NCBI GenBank assembly: GCA_025055765.1
Contig: JANWWS010000049.1
Coordinates: 33,908-97,907, forward strand
Reading direction: 5' to 3'
DNA: 64,000 nt
Source of the DNA: Leptospiraceae bacterium
Lineage (GTDB): Bacteria; Spirochaetota; Leptospiria; Turneriellales; Turneriellaceae
Below the pieces are notes generated by a model. The model was not told the origin of the DNA. It was given only the letters and a program-made list of their open reading frames with translations, and did not search any database. Shown here piece by piece: positions 44,081 through 52,655 of the stretch (positions are counted from its first letter, which is position 1; the number at the start of each line of letters is the position of its first letter). The position numbers and the translations under genes were made by a program.

Positions 44081-46220
44081 GCTCCTCCCCGCTTTCTTCC
44101 ATTACATATCGGCATTGGGGGTTCTGGCAGGTGAGAGTAATGTTATTCTTGCGTACTTTTTGACCCATAATAGAGCCACAGCGCGGGCAAGGGCGGCTTG
44201 ATGGTATGTCTAGCATGACAAATTCACAGCCTGTGGAACTGTAGTTCTCACACCCATAAAAGGCCCTTCCTTTTTTTGACTTTTTCTTCACCACTTTACC
44301 GCCACAAAGAGGGCATACACCAAGGGGAATGCTTTCCGTATAGCGACATCCTCCCGCAAAATTGCTGCAACCTATAAAGAAACCATTTTTCCCTAATTTC
44401 TTCAGCAAGCTATGGCCACACTGGGGGCAGCTTCTACCAATGGGCTCCTTCGTAAGATGGCTTTGGTTTTCCATTTGCAGCCGCGCCCTTTGTAGTTCTT
44501 CTTTAAATGACTCATAAAAAGCGGCCAACATTTGTCGCCAATCTATCTCACCTACCGCAATACGGTCTAGTTGCTCTTCCATTTCCGCAGTGAAATCCAA
44601 GTCGACAATGTCGGGGAAATGTTTCTCCATCATCTCGTTCACCACACGGCCTAAAAGGGTAGGAATGAGTTGGCGCCCCTTGCGTTCCACATAAGCCCGC
44701 TTATCTAATGTAGTAATGGTGGGCACGTAGGTTGCTGGTCGACCGATACCTGACTCTTCCATGGCTTTAATGAGAGAGGCCTCTGTGTAGCGAGGAGGGG
44801 GCTGCGTAAATTTTTGTTCTTTTTTTATCTCAAGTAAAGTCAGCTTGTCTTGCTCCTCAAAGGGTGGCAGATAAGAGTCACGCTCGCCAGCTGTGGCAAA
44901 AACGCTGCGAAAGCCAGGGAATTTTTCTTGGCTTCGCGAAAAACGAAACAGAACCTGTTTATCCTTGCTCCCCACCTCCAGGGTAACCACCTCATCAACA
45001 GCGGCTGCCATTTGGGAGGCGACAAAGCGTCGCCAAATGAGATCATAGAGGCGAAATAAATCTCTATCTAGAAATTTCTCAACTTTATCGGGCGTGCGAT
45101 AGACATCGGTTGGCCGAATTGCCTCATGAGCATCTTGGGCCATCCTCCCTACGTTTGCATAGGAAATAGGCATTTTTGCCAAAAATTCCTCAGGAAAATG
45201 ACTTTTAAGATAATCGCGCGCCATGCTTAAAGCTGTATCTGATAGCCTAGTGCTATCCGTGCGCATGTAGGTAATTAAGCCCACCACCTCTCCCCTCTCT
45301 AACTCTACGCCTTCGTAAAGTTGTTGGGCAAGGCTCATGGTTTTCTGAGCACGAAAACCCAAACGTGTCGAGGCTTCTTGCTGTAACTTACTGGTGGTGT
45401 AGGGAGCAGGAGGCTTTATGCGCCTTTCGGTAGTTTTCTTGGAAATGACGACAAATTCGGCTTTTTGGCAAAACTGTTCTATTTCCTGGGCCTCAAGAGC
45501 ATTGTGGATTTCCACTTTCTTATTCTGCCATGAGACCAGCTGAAAGAAAGCCTTTTGACCTTTCTCCCGAACCCCTTCTTTTTGAAAAGCGGCAGTAATT
45601 TCCCAATATTCTTGCGGCTTAAAATTTTCAATTTCCTCTTCTCGGTCACATAAAATCTTTAACGCAGCACTTTGTACTCGGCCCGCAGAAAAGCGTTTAG
45701 AGCCAAACTTTTCCTGTAAAATTGGCGATATAGAATACCCCACCAGGCGGTCTAATATGCGTCGAGCCTGCTGGGAATTTACCCGGCGCATATCGATAGC
45801 TCGGGGTTGTTCAAGAGCCTTCACTATTGCATCTTTCGTTATCTCGTAGAATTCAACACGTTTAATATTTGCATTTATGGGAGAGAGTTGTTGCTCTAAA
45901 TGCCAACTAATGGCTTCTCCCTCTCGGTCGGGATCGGTGGCAAGTAAAATGGAGCGAGCCATTTTCGCAGCTTTCTTTAATTCAGCAAGGGTTTTTCCCT
46001 TTCCCCTTATGGTAATGTAAGTGGGCTCAAAGCCTTTTTCAATATTTACGCCTAGACTGCTCTTGGGCAAATCAATGAGATGGCCTTTTGAGGACTCTAT
46101 ACGGTAATCTTTACCTAAAAATTTGGATAGAGATTTTGTCTTTGTGGGAGATTCGACAATAACCAGTATTTTCTTTTGGTTGTTCTTTTCAACAGTTGAT
46201 CGCTTTTCCTTATCGCTCAT
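44052..46220 (-). CDS. topA: DNA topoisomerase I
   Basis: The 722-residue type IA topoisomerase has the TOPRIM domain (ILVIVESPTKTKSL; DPDREGEAISWHL), the catalytic Tyr in GLITYMRTDSTRLS, and three C-terminal four-cysteine zinc ribbons (SCPQCG, CPLCGG and CPRCGS groups). It relaxes negative supercoils. The open frame begins at 46250, but ATG 46220 (MSDKEKRS) has the better AGGAGGAC ribosome binding site. It overlaps the preceding membrane protein gene by 11 bases. Confidence 0.96.
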   Translation of the reverse strand: MSDKEKRSTVEKNNQKKILVIVESPTKTKSLSKFLGKDYRIESSKGHLIDLPKSSLGVNIEKGFEPTYITIRGKGKTLAELKKAAKMARSILLATDPDREGEAISWHLEQQLSPINANIKRVEFYEITKDAIVKALEQPRAIDMRRVNSQQARRILDRLVGYSISPILQEKFGSKRFSAGRVQSAALKILCDREEEIENFKPQEYWEITAAFQKEGVREKGQKAFFQLVSWQNKKVEIHNALEAQEIEQFCQKAEFVVISKKTTERRIKPPAPYTTSKLQQEASTRLGFRAQKTMSLAQQLYEGVELERGEVVGLITYMRTDSTRLSDTALSMARDYLKSHFPEEFLAKMPISYANVGRMAQDAHEAIRPTDVYRTPDKVEKFLDRDLFRLYDLIWRRFVASQMAAAVDEVVTLEVGSKDKQVLFRFSRSQEKFPGFRSVFATAGERDSYLPPFEEQDKLTLLEIKKEQKFTQPPPRYTEASLIKAMEESGIGRPATYVPTITTLDKRAYVERKGRQLIPTLLGRVVNEMMEKHFPDIVDLDFTAEMEEQLDRIAVGEIDWRQMLAAFYESFKEELQRARLQMENQSHLTKEPIGRSCPQCGHSLLKKLGKNGFFIGCSNFAGGCRYTESIPLGVCPLCGGKVVKKKSKKGRAFYGCENYSSTGCEFVMLDIPSSRPCPRCGSIMGQKVRKNNITLTCQNPQCRYVMEESGEEHVDEQSESA

Positions 46221-47190
46221 GGCGCGTGTCCTCCTCAAATAAGGGCACAAGACTATACTTTTTCTTCTTATAAAGAGCGCTGCGCCTTTTCAAACCCTCA
46301 TGCATCCACCCACGAAAATAGTTCTCAAGATGCTCAGGTAAAATTAGGTAACCCTTAGGTACCTGCTGAGCAAAAGTCGCCGTTTTGTAAAGTTCTTCAT
46401 AGGGAATGGCAGGCCATTTAAAGTATGAGAGTTCATGCACACAAGCAGCAGGTCGGCCATACGTTTCTATGTGCTGGAGAAAAAATTGTCGGATGTTCTC
46501 AAGCCATTTGTTTTTTTCTGTCACTGGCCAAATCATACTTAATAGACCGGCGTGGTATTCGCCATACAAAAAAGATGGCTTTTGCTGTTTTAAAAAAGGG
46601 ATAAGCTCTCGGCGAATCTTGCCTTGATCTACGTCACTGCCAAATGCAAAACTAATAACCCACCATTTTTTTCTTGGTAATTTCATTCTCCGGTACCACA
46701 GACTAAGGTAAAGAGGGAAAAACAAAATACAAAAAAAAGCAACACTATACCGATAAAAAAGCTCTTTGGGCTTCGTGGGTGGCTCGTGGCTACTTTGCAT
46801 GACGAGATGCTGACCACTGCGATCCCGATGGCAAATCAGGCAGGCAGAGTCGATTTCGTAGACAAAGAGACCTGGTCCCTTCTGAGGGTTCTTGCCAAAG
46901 TACATAATCAGCGGCACACAGGTTTTATTATGGGATTCTGAAAAATCTTTACATGAAAGTATGGGTTTCCATAAGAAAGGCTCTGCCCCTGCTAACTTTA
47001 GGGCCAAAATTTTCTCTTTCTTGCCCTCTAGCTGCGCAATAAAGTTCTGGTACTTTTCGCTTTCCCACTTATAAAGTAAAAGCAGCGTTAAGAAAAATAT
47101 AAGTGGGATTGCTAAAAATAAATGAAAAACATAGGAGGGGGCACCGAGAAGCCGCGCAAACCGCCCGTAAAAAAATAAAGAAGAGGGCAT
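46210..47190 (-). CDS. Two-TM membrane protein with extracytoplasmic CxxCH motif
   Basis: A 326-residue protein of no recognised family. One membrane segment spans about 21-41 and a second about 148-165. The loop between them carries four cysteines (80, 91, 117, 120) and CLICH at 117-121, the form of a c-type haem attachment site. The C-terminal 160 residues are cytoplasmic and basic. It sits one base after the sigma-factor gene and overlaps topA, so it is firmly inside the operon. A redox or signalling role is only a guess. Confidence 0.65.
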   Translation of the reverse strand: MPSSLFFYGRFARLLGAPSYVFHLFLAIPLIFFLTLLLLYKWESEKYQNFIAQLEGKKEKILALKLAGAEPFLWKPILSCKDFSESHNKTCVPLIMYFGKNPQKGPGLFVYEIDSACLICHRDRSGQHLVMQSSHEPPTKPKELFYRYSVAFFCILFFPLYLSLWYRRMKLPRKKWWVISFAFGSDVDQGKIRRELIPFLKQQKPSFLYGEYHAGLLSMIWPVTEKNKWLENIRQFFLQHIETYGRPAACVHELSYFKWPAIPYEELYKTATFAQQVPKGYLILPEHLENYFRGWMHEGLKRRSALYKKKKYSLVPLFEEDTRHER

Positions 47191-47191
47191 T

Positions 47192-48208
47192 TTATTTTAA
47201 AAAGGCTTCAAGTTGCTTTTGCTGGCCGTACTTTTTTAGTTTTTGTAGAGTTTTCTTTTCAATTTGACGCACCCTTTCCTTTGAGAGTTTAAATTTTTTA
47301 CCTGCTTGGGTTAAAGAAAGTCTAGGTTTACCATTTAGACCAAAACGATACTCAATGATTTGCCGCTCACTTTCCGTTAATTCAGCTAAGATCTCATTAA
47401 TAGCTTTTTGTAGAGCCTTATTCATGGTCTTCTCTTCGGGGTCTTCGGCCCGTACATCTTGCACAAGAGACATTTGCGTATTTTCAGAATCATTGGCCAG
47501 AGGCGCATCTAAAGACACATAATCTTGAGAAATTTGGCGCAACCACTGAACTTCTTCTTCTGACATATCCAGTCGCGCTGCTATTTGAGCAATAGTTGGC
47601 TCCTCCGCTAGCTCGAATTCAAGCTCTTTTGCTGTTTTTTCAATACGGTTTAAATCTATAGTACGGTTCATTGGTAAGCGAATCATACTCGAGCGCTGGT
47701 TGATGGCCAAAATAATGGCCTGTCGAATCCACCAGACAGCATAGCTAATGAAATGGTAACCCATGTTAGGGTCAAAGCGCTCCGCTGCTTTAATAAGACC
47801 CATGTTTCCTTCGTTAATTAAATCAAGCAAACTAATCCCGTACTTTTGGTAACGCTTCGCCACTTGCACCACAAAACGAAGGTTAGCTAAAATGAGCTTG
47901 TTTTTCGCTTCTTGATCTCCCTGCACCACCCGGCGCGCCAACGCATCTTCTTCTTCTCTTGTTAATAGAGGTATTTTGTTAATTTCCTCAAGGTACCATT
48001 CAATGCTGCTTTCCGTATATCCCTTATCATCTTTGTCTAAATCTGCTCCCAGCGAATCTTGGTCTAAATCTACCTCCAAGGCCTTTCCCTCAACAGAAAG
48101 GGGGGGGCTTAATAGGTCTTCTCCGGTTGTGAGCACCTCCTCTTCCACCTTCTTCGGCATAGCCGCGCCGGCAACCCGTTTCTTTTTTCCCGCACCTGCC
48201 TCGCCCAT
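47192..48208 (-). CDS. Sigma-70 family RNA polymerase sigma factor (RpoD/RpoS-like)
   Basis: The 338-residue protein has region 1.2 (SSIEWYLEEINKIPLLTREEE), region 2 (NLRFVVQVAKRY, LIKAAERFDPNMGYHFISYAVWWIRQAI), region 3 and region 4 (KFKLSKERVRQIEKKTLQKLK). It lacks the long region 1.1 and non-conserved insert of RpoD, so it is either a compact primary factor or a group 2 (RpoS-like) factor. The frame opens at TTG 48226, but ATG 48208 stands behind CGGAGGG and is preferred. It heads a seven-gene run and is divergent from the NtrC-like gene. Confidence 0.92.
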   Translation of the reverse strand: MGEAGAGKKKRVAGAAMPKKVEEEVLTTGEDLLSPPLSVEGKALEVDLDQDSLGADLDKDDKGYTESSIEWYLEEINKIPLLTREEEDALARRVVQGDQEAKNKLILANLRFVVQVAKRYQKYGISLLDLINEGNMGLIKAAERFDPNMGYHFISYAVWWIRQAIILAINQRSSMIRLPMNRTIDLNRIEKTAKELEFELAEEPTIAQIAARLDMSEEEVQWLRQISQDYVSLDAPLANDSENTQMSLVQDVRAEDPEEKTMNKALQKAINEILAELTESERQIIEYRFGLNGKPRLSLTQAGKKFKLSKERVRQIEKKTLQKLKKYGQQKQLEAFLK

Positions 48209-48264
48209 GGAGCCCTCCGAGACCAAACTTCCAAACCAAGTTTTCTTGTAAATCCTGATTTTAT

Positions 48265-48281
48265 TTTAGACTAAGTCTAAA
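48265..48281. promoter_or_regulatory. Perfect 17-bp palindrome (candidate operator)
   Basis: TTTAGACT-A-AGTCTAAA lies between the divergent sigma-factor and NtrC-like genes, 56 bases from one start and 88 from the other. The inner 15 bases follow the 7-1-7 layout of Fur/PerR-family boxes, though the sequence is not a standard one. The regulator could also be the NtrC-like protein itself, whose Fis-type helix-turn-helix is intact. Confidence 0.5.
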
Positions 48282-48369
48282 TTTATGGTGCGTCGGCAAG
48301 GCTGCCTCAGGTTTGGAGGTGGCGACAAAACTTGACATCCTGTAGAAGGCTCAAGGCTTATTGTTCGAT

Positions 48370-49923
48370 ATGTACTCCCTGCTGTGGATAACCCGCAGTG
48401 TGGAATTAAAAAAATGGCTTCGCCAAGAAGCCCAAGCCCAAAGGGGAATTTGGCAGAGGATACACCTCACCATCTCGCGCAGTTGCCAGGCAGCCTTGCG
48501 CAGTGTGGCTCGTTTAGGGGCGGACATACTCGTTTTAGATTCATCTTTATTGCTTGAAGAAGAAAACTCTGTTCAAGAGCTACTCCAGTCCCTTGAAGAG
48601 AAATATGCGCTTGATAAAGGGGAGATGCTTTTGGCATTATATTTTTCTCTTCCCGAAAAGGCTGATGAGGCCAGTCGAGTTGTCCTCCATACTCTTAAGG
48701 GAAGACGCCAGCTTCATCTCATCTACGCCATGCCTTATGGCGAGCTTTCCGCTTATATGGCACTTGAGCTTGAAAGAGCTATCCATAGGCTTGAAATTTT
48801 AAGGCAAAATTACATCTTGCGTCAAGAAAACCAGAGTCTCTTAATCCACCGAGCAAACCGACTTCCTCGCCAGCTTGAATTCGATTATTCGTTTGATTTT
48901 GCCCTGCATATCCCACCACCCTCTTTTCTTTTTTACCAAAGTGAGCTTGGCAAGGTTTTTCGAGAAAAACTCCTTTTAGCAGCTGACCACGATCGGCTCA
49001 CCCTTCTTCTGGCCGACAAGGGTTGTGAGGTAGAGCATGCGGCTATCTTTTGGCACCAGAATAATCCTATTCGTCGCTATAAGCCTTTTTTAAGGCTTGA
49101 TTTCCGCCAAATTCCCAGGAAATTGCAATGGGAGGCATTATTAGGCAAAACCACCCCTTCGCAAAAACAGCCCGGTGCCATCGAAAACGCAGCCTCAGGT
49201 ACTCTCCTTTTAGAAAACATCCAGGACATGGACTGGGAATTACAGAGCAAAATCGTGGATATCTTAAACATGAGGGTGTTCCAACGCCTTGGGGACAACA
49301 AGAGGATTCCCATAAATTGCCAGTTTCTGTTTTCTGCTCCCCCCGATTTAGCAAAACTAGCAGAAAAAAACCGTATTCGCCAAGATCTTTTTTACAAATT
49401 GCAACACATGCCGTTGGCTATGCCAACAATAGATGAAGTGCGGCAGGATTTACCTGCCATTATTGACAATTACAACCGCTGGTATTGCAAGCGTTATGCC
49501 AAGGAAATCCACATCTCACCCGAAGTGAAGGATTTTTTTTGCAACAGAAGCTATACTGCCAACTTTCAAGAGCTATATTCGCTCCTTTATCGCCTTCACA
49601 GCCTCTTGCCGGCCGGTGTTTTGACATTTCAAGAGCTTCTGGAGCTCTCAGAGCTAAGAGCACATCCACCTTCTGACAAAGCTTTTTTTCAAGAATTTTA
49701 TCAATTCCTACGTGAAAAAAGGGGGACTTTACGTAAAAGACCAGCCTTTCTTTTTGAGGGAACCCTTGCTGATGTTGAGAAAAACTATATTGAGCAGACC
49801 TTGGAGCGCTGTGAACACAACATTTCCCGAGCTGCCAAAAGTTTAGGCATAACACGCAAGACACTTTATGAAAAAATGAAGAAATTTAGTCTTAACCGCA
49901 AATCACTAAAGAAGAGCTCATGA
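48370..49923 (+). CDS. Degenerate NtrC-family (sigma-54 activator-like) regulator
   Basis: The 517-residue protein has an N-terminal receiver-like domain (DILVLD, about 52-57), a central domain alignable with sigma-54 activators, and a C-terminal Fis-type helix-turn-helix (CEHNISRAAKSLGITRKTLYEKM). Walker A is destroyed (ADKGCEVE where GESGTGKE is expected), Walker B reads LLLENI instead of LFLDEI, and the GAFTGA loop is missing. It should not hydrolyse ATP or contact sigma-54, but it can bind DNA. The frame starts at TTG 48361; ATG 48370 is preferred. It overlaps rsmD by 4 bases. Confidence 0.82.
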   Translation: MYSLLWITRSVELKKWLRQEAQAQRGIWQRIHLTISRSCQAALRSVARLGADILVLDSSLLLEEENSVQELLQSLEEKYALDKGEMLLALYFSLPEKADEASRVVLHTLKGRRQLHLIYAMPYGELSAYMALELERAIHRLEILRQNYILRQENQSLLIHRANRLPRQLEFDYSFDFALHIPPPSFLFYQSELGKVFREKLLLAADHDRLTLLLADKGCEVEHAAIFWHQNNPIRRYKPFLRLDFRQIPRKLQWEALLGKTTPSQKQPGAIENAASGTLLLENIQDMDWELQSKIVDILNMRVFQRLGDNKRIPINCQFLFSAPPDLAKLAEKNRIRQDLFYKLQHMPLAMPTIDEVRQDLPAIIDNYNRWYCKRYAKEIHISPEVKDFFCNRSYTANFQELYSLLYRLHSLLPAGVLTFQELLELSELRAHPPSDKAFFQEFYQFLREKRGTLRKRPAFLFEGTLADVEKNYIEQTLERCEHNISRAAKSLGITRKTLYEKMKKFSLNRKSLKKSS

Positions 49924-50495
49924 AGCTAAGGGTGCAAAGGGGTAGTTATTCCCAAAAGACGATAGCCATTCACCGCAAAGCCCACGAGCCATTTCGGCTC
50001 ACACCTCCACGCATGAAGAAGGCCCTTTTTGAGATTTTAGAAAATAAGCTCATTGATTTTGCCGGGCATTCCTTTGCGGATATCTACAGTGGCAGTGCCC
50101 AAATTGGCCTAGAGGCCTTAAGCCGAGGTTTTGGAAAGGTTTACTTTTGCGAAATCGACTTTGAACGCCGCAAACATATACGTAACTTGCTAAGAGAAAT
50201 TGGCTGCCCAAAGCATCGTTACGACGTATTTTCTGACAACCGTCGTTTTTTACAAAAACTTCTTTTGCAGAAGTTAGTCTATCCTGGCACTCTTGTGGTC
50301 TTTGCTGACCCCCCTTACCCCAAAGAGCGAAACTTAAGCGCTATCTATGAACTACTTGCGCAAGAGTTAGGTCGGCTTACACCCCCTGTACTCGCGGTCT
50401 TTCAGGCCCCCAAAGAGGTGGCAAAAAAATTCCCACAAGCTAGAGTTTATTTTTTTGGTTCAAACTGCCTCATCTTGCCACAAGAAAAATTATAG
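49920..50495 (+). CDS. rsmD: 16S rRNA (guanine966-N2)-methyltransferase RsmD
   Basis: The 191-residue SAM-dependent methyltransferase has the RsmD opening (RLTPPRMKKALFEIL), motif I (FADIYSGSAQIGLEALSRG, normally D-x-FAGSG) and the catalytic VFADPPY. It methylates G966 of 16S rRNA. The ATG overlaps the stop of the NtrC-like gene, and a TetR gene follows. Confidence 0.9.
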   Translation: MKLRVQRGSYSQKTIAIHRKAHEPFRLTPPRMKKALFEILENKLIDFAGHSFADIYSGSAQIGLEALSRGFGKVYFCEIDFERRKHIRNLLREIGCPKHRYDVFSDNRRFLQKLLLQKLVYPGTLVVFADPPYPKERNLSAIYELLAQELGRLTPPVLAVFQAPKEVAKKFPQARVYFFGSNCLILPQEKL

Positions 50496-50501
50496 AAAGG
50501 C

Positions 50502-51176
50502 GTGGGTAGAAAGGCTTTAGACAAACCGCGAATCTTAAACCCCGATGTGCGTCAGGATTTTATTCAAAGACTTATTCCCTTTTTTATGGAACGCGGTTTT
50601 TCCAACACCAAAATGGAAGATATCGCTCGATATCTCGGTGTAAGCAAGGCCACCCTTTACGAACATTTCTCAAGTCAAGAAGAACTATATTCGCTCGCTG
50701 TAGACTACGTTCTGCAGGAGATTCGTGCCAGTCGCTCTATCTTGGAAAAAAAAGAGCTTAGCTATGCCGAACGCTATGTCTATCTTTTTGCTGTGGTGCT
50801 ACAGCAGGTTGCGGGAATTACACCTCTTTTTGTCCAAGATATCGAAGAAAACTACCCCCAGCTCTGGCAGAGAGTACAAGATTTTTACCAAAGTTGGGAG
50901 AAAGATCTTCAAAACTTTTATGAAGAGGGCCGGGCGGCGGGTACTTTTATTGAAATACATCCTGCCGTATTTAGTCGCACTATCATAGCCATGCTTAAAG
51001 AGATGATTAATTCCGAGTTTCTCATAACGCACGCGCTTACCCTACCCCAACTCTTGCTCGATTTTTTTAAAATTCACTCTCAGGGTGTTTTTCAAAAAAC
51101 AGAGAAAATTTGGGATTTAGAAAAACTTGCCCTCTCCCTACTCCAAAAGATATTTTCGCAAGAGGGGTCTTCTTAG
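50502..51176 (+). CDS. TetR-family transcriptional regulator
   Basis: A 224-residue protein with a TetR N-terminal helix-turn-helix (FMERGFSNTKMEDIARYLGVSKATLYEHFSSQEEL) and a helical ligand/dimer domain with no specific hit by eye. The start is GTG at 50502 with AAAGG upstream. It is last in the plus-strand group with rsmD and converges on def with a 4-base overlap. The effector is unknown. Confidence 0.9.
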   Translation: MGRKALDKPRILNPDVRQDFIQRLIPFFMERGFSNTKMEDIARYLGVSKATLYEHFSSQEELYSLAVDYVLQEIRASRSILEKKELSYAERYVYLFAVVLQQVAGITPLFVQDIEENYPQLWQRVQDFYQSWEKDLQNFYEEGRAAGTFIEIHPAVFSRTIIAMLKEMINSEFLITHALTLPQLLLDFFKIHSQGVFQKTEKIWDLEKLALSLLQKIFSQEGSS

Positions 51177-51721
51177 CTTGCCTTACGCCGGTAGGGTGGT
51201 ACTTTGTAATGCCTAGGCTCGGCTCCTTTTTTAATTAGAGCGATGTCTTCCTCTACACTAAGTCGAAGATCTGGCTCTAGTTGATCCACAAAGACTTTCC
51301 CATCAAGGTGATCCATCTCATGCAATAGTGCCCGTGCCATCAGCATTTCCGCTTCTATCGTATGCTCTTTGCCCATGAGATCCTGGTAGGCCACCTTTAC
51401 CCATTTTGGCCGTGCCAGTGGTAAAGAGAGCCCCGGCACCGAAAGACAACCCTCCTCTCCTTGCTGGAGTTCTTGGGATTTTTCGATAAGCACTGGGTTT
51501 ACAAAAACAGCTTTGTAAAATCCCTCTTTGAGGAGGTCAATGACCATGATACGTTTTAAAACCCCTATTTGCACAGCAGCAAGGCCTACCCCTCCTGCCG
51601 CATACATACTATCAAAAAGATCACGGGCCAAATCTCTCAATTTGCGATCAAACTTAGTTACGGGTTCCGACACTTGATAAAGTCGAGGATCCGCAATGGT
51701 CAAAATCTTGCGTACAGCCAT
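51173..51721 (-). CDS. def: Peptide deformylase
   Basis: The 182-residue iron/zinc enzyme removes the formyl group from nascent proteins. All three motifs are present: GVGLAAVQIG (GxGxAAxQ), EEGCLSVPG (EGCLS) and HEMDH. The Val replacing Pro in GLAAPQIG is tolerated. An AT-rich TATATTATAA stretch ends only a few bases before the ATG, with no ribosome binding site in view. Confidence 0.95.
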   Translation of the reverse strand: MAVRKILTIADPRLYQVSEPVTKFDRKLRDLARDLFDSMYAAGGVGLAAVQIGVLKRIMVIDLLKEGFYKAVFVNPVLIEKSQELQQGEEGCLSVPGLSLPLARPKWVKVAYQDLMGKEHTIEAEMLMARALLHEMDHLDGKVFVDQLEPDLRLSVEEDIALIKKGAEPRHYKVPPYRRKAS

Positions 51722-51754
51722 TTTTATAATATAAAAAATACATTAAGCCTCGGC

Positions 51755-52618
51755 TTATGGCAAAGATATTTTCCTCTCGCTTGCGACAAGAAAAACCACT
51801 CTCGTCTTTTGCAAATTCCTTAAAGTCTCTGGGTGGGCAAAGAGCTCTTGTACATCTTCTTCGGCAAGCACCACATCTGTGCGCTGTTTTCCTCTGAGGT
51901 CGAGAGGAACCACAAAGAAGGGTTTTTTGCCTACCCTTCTTTCCACCTCTGGATGCTCCGTGGATTGAAAAAAGCCGGCAAGAGCTCTCTGCCTCACCGC
52001 TTGAAAGCTTAGATACTCAGGGCCGTAGATGAGACGGCCTTCTTGCGAGAAAATTCTTGGAGCAAGAGACGGGGAAAAGGGAAGGGAGCGCACATCTATT
52101 AAAAGCCCACTATAAGCTTGTCTTGCGGCACGAGGTAGGTACTCCCCTTGTACTCTATTTAATAGATAGGCCTCAGAGACATACTCTGCCTCCTGTAATC
52201 CTTCATATCGCAGACGACCATAGGGTAAAGGCAGAATGCCTAAAAGCCCTCTTGGTCCACGTAAGGGGATGTCAAGCCCTGCACTAAAGATGGCGCCTTC
52301 TTGCAAAAAGCGCTGGAGCTCAAGCGAACGCAGAAATTGCGCATAGGTTGAGGCAAAATCAGGGTATCTTAAGAGTAAATCCCCCAATTTATAGCTATTG
52401 TCTACGGGCATTTTTTCCAGCACATCACTTATGGCTAATAAGCACTCTTCTTTGAGCCTATCCCGAATATGCAATAAATTGTGCTGGTCTTCCAATTGGG
52501 AACGATCTAGTTGTACATCAATGCGTAGTCTATAGTTTTCCCAATCAGCGACAAAGGATTTGAGTTCCGCTCCTAGAGAAATATGGGCAAGAAAAATACC
52601 AGCAAGAATCTGCTTCAT
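51755..52618 (-). CDS. Secreted protein of unknown function
   Basis: The 287-residue protein has a Sec signal (MKQILAGIFLAHISLGAE). The central part includes AYSGLLIDVRSLPFSPSLAPRIF, a pattern I associate with exported proteins of uncertain function in spirochaetes and proteobacteria. It ends KTRVVFLVASERKISLP. The ATG follows AGGTGA. It lies just downstream of the MFS gene and may share its transcript. Confidence 0.65.
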   Translation of the reverse strand: MKQILAGIFLAHISLGAELKSFVADWENYRLRIDVQLDRSQLEDQHNLLHIRDRLKEECLLAISDVLEKMPVDNSYKLGDLLLRYPDFASTYAQFLRSLELQRFLQEGAIFSAGLDIPLRGPRGLLGILPLPYGRLRYEGLQEAEYVSEAYLLNRVQGEYLPRAARQAYSGLLIDVRSLPFSPSLAPRIFSQEGRLIYGPEYLSFQAVRQRALAGFFQSTEHPEVERRVGKKPFFVVPLDLRGKQRTDVVLAEEDVQELFAHPETLRNLQKTRVVFLVASERKISLP

Positions 52619-52655
52619 GTTTCACCTATCGGCAAACTTTTTCTTTTTTTTCCTA

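Noticed and set aside
48227..48360. LexA or SOS box in the divergent gap
   Set aside because: The palindrome TTTAGACT-A-AGTCTAAA does not match the LexA box types I know of, so no regulator was named.
48370..49923. Functional sigma-54 activator
   Set aside because: Walker A, Walker B acidic residue and GAFTGA are missing, so it was not called as an active enhancer-binding protein.
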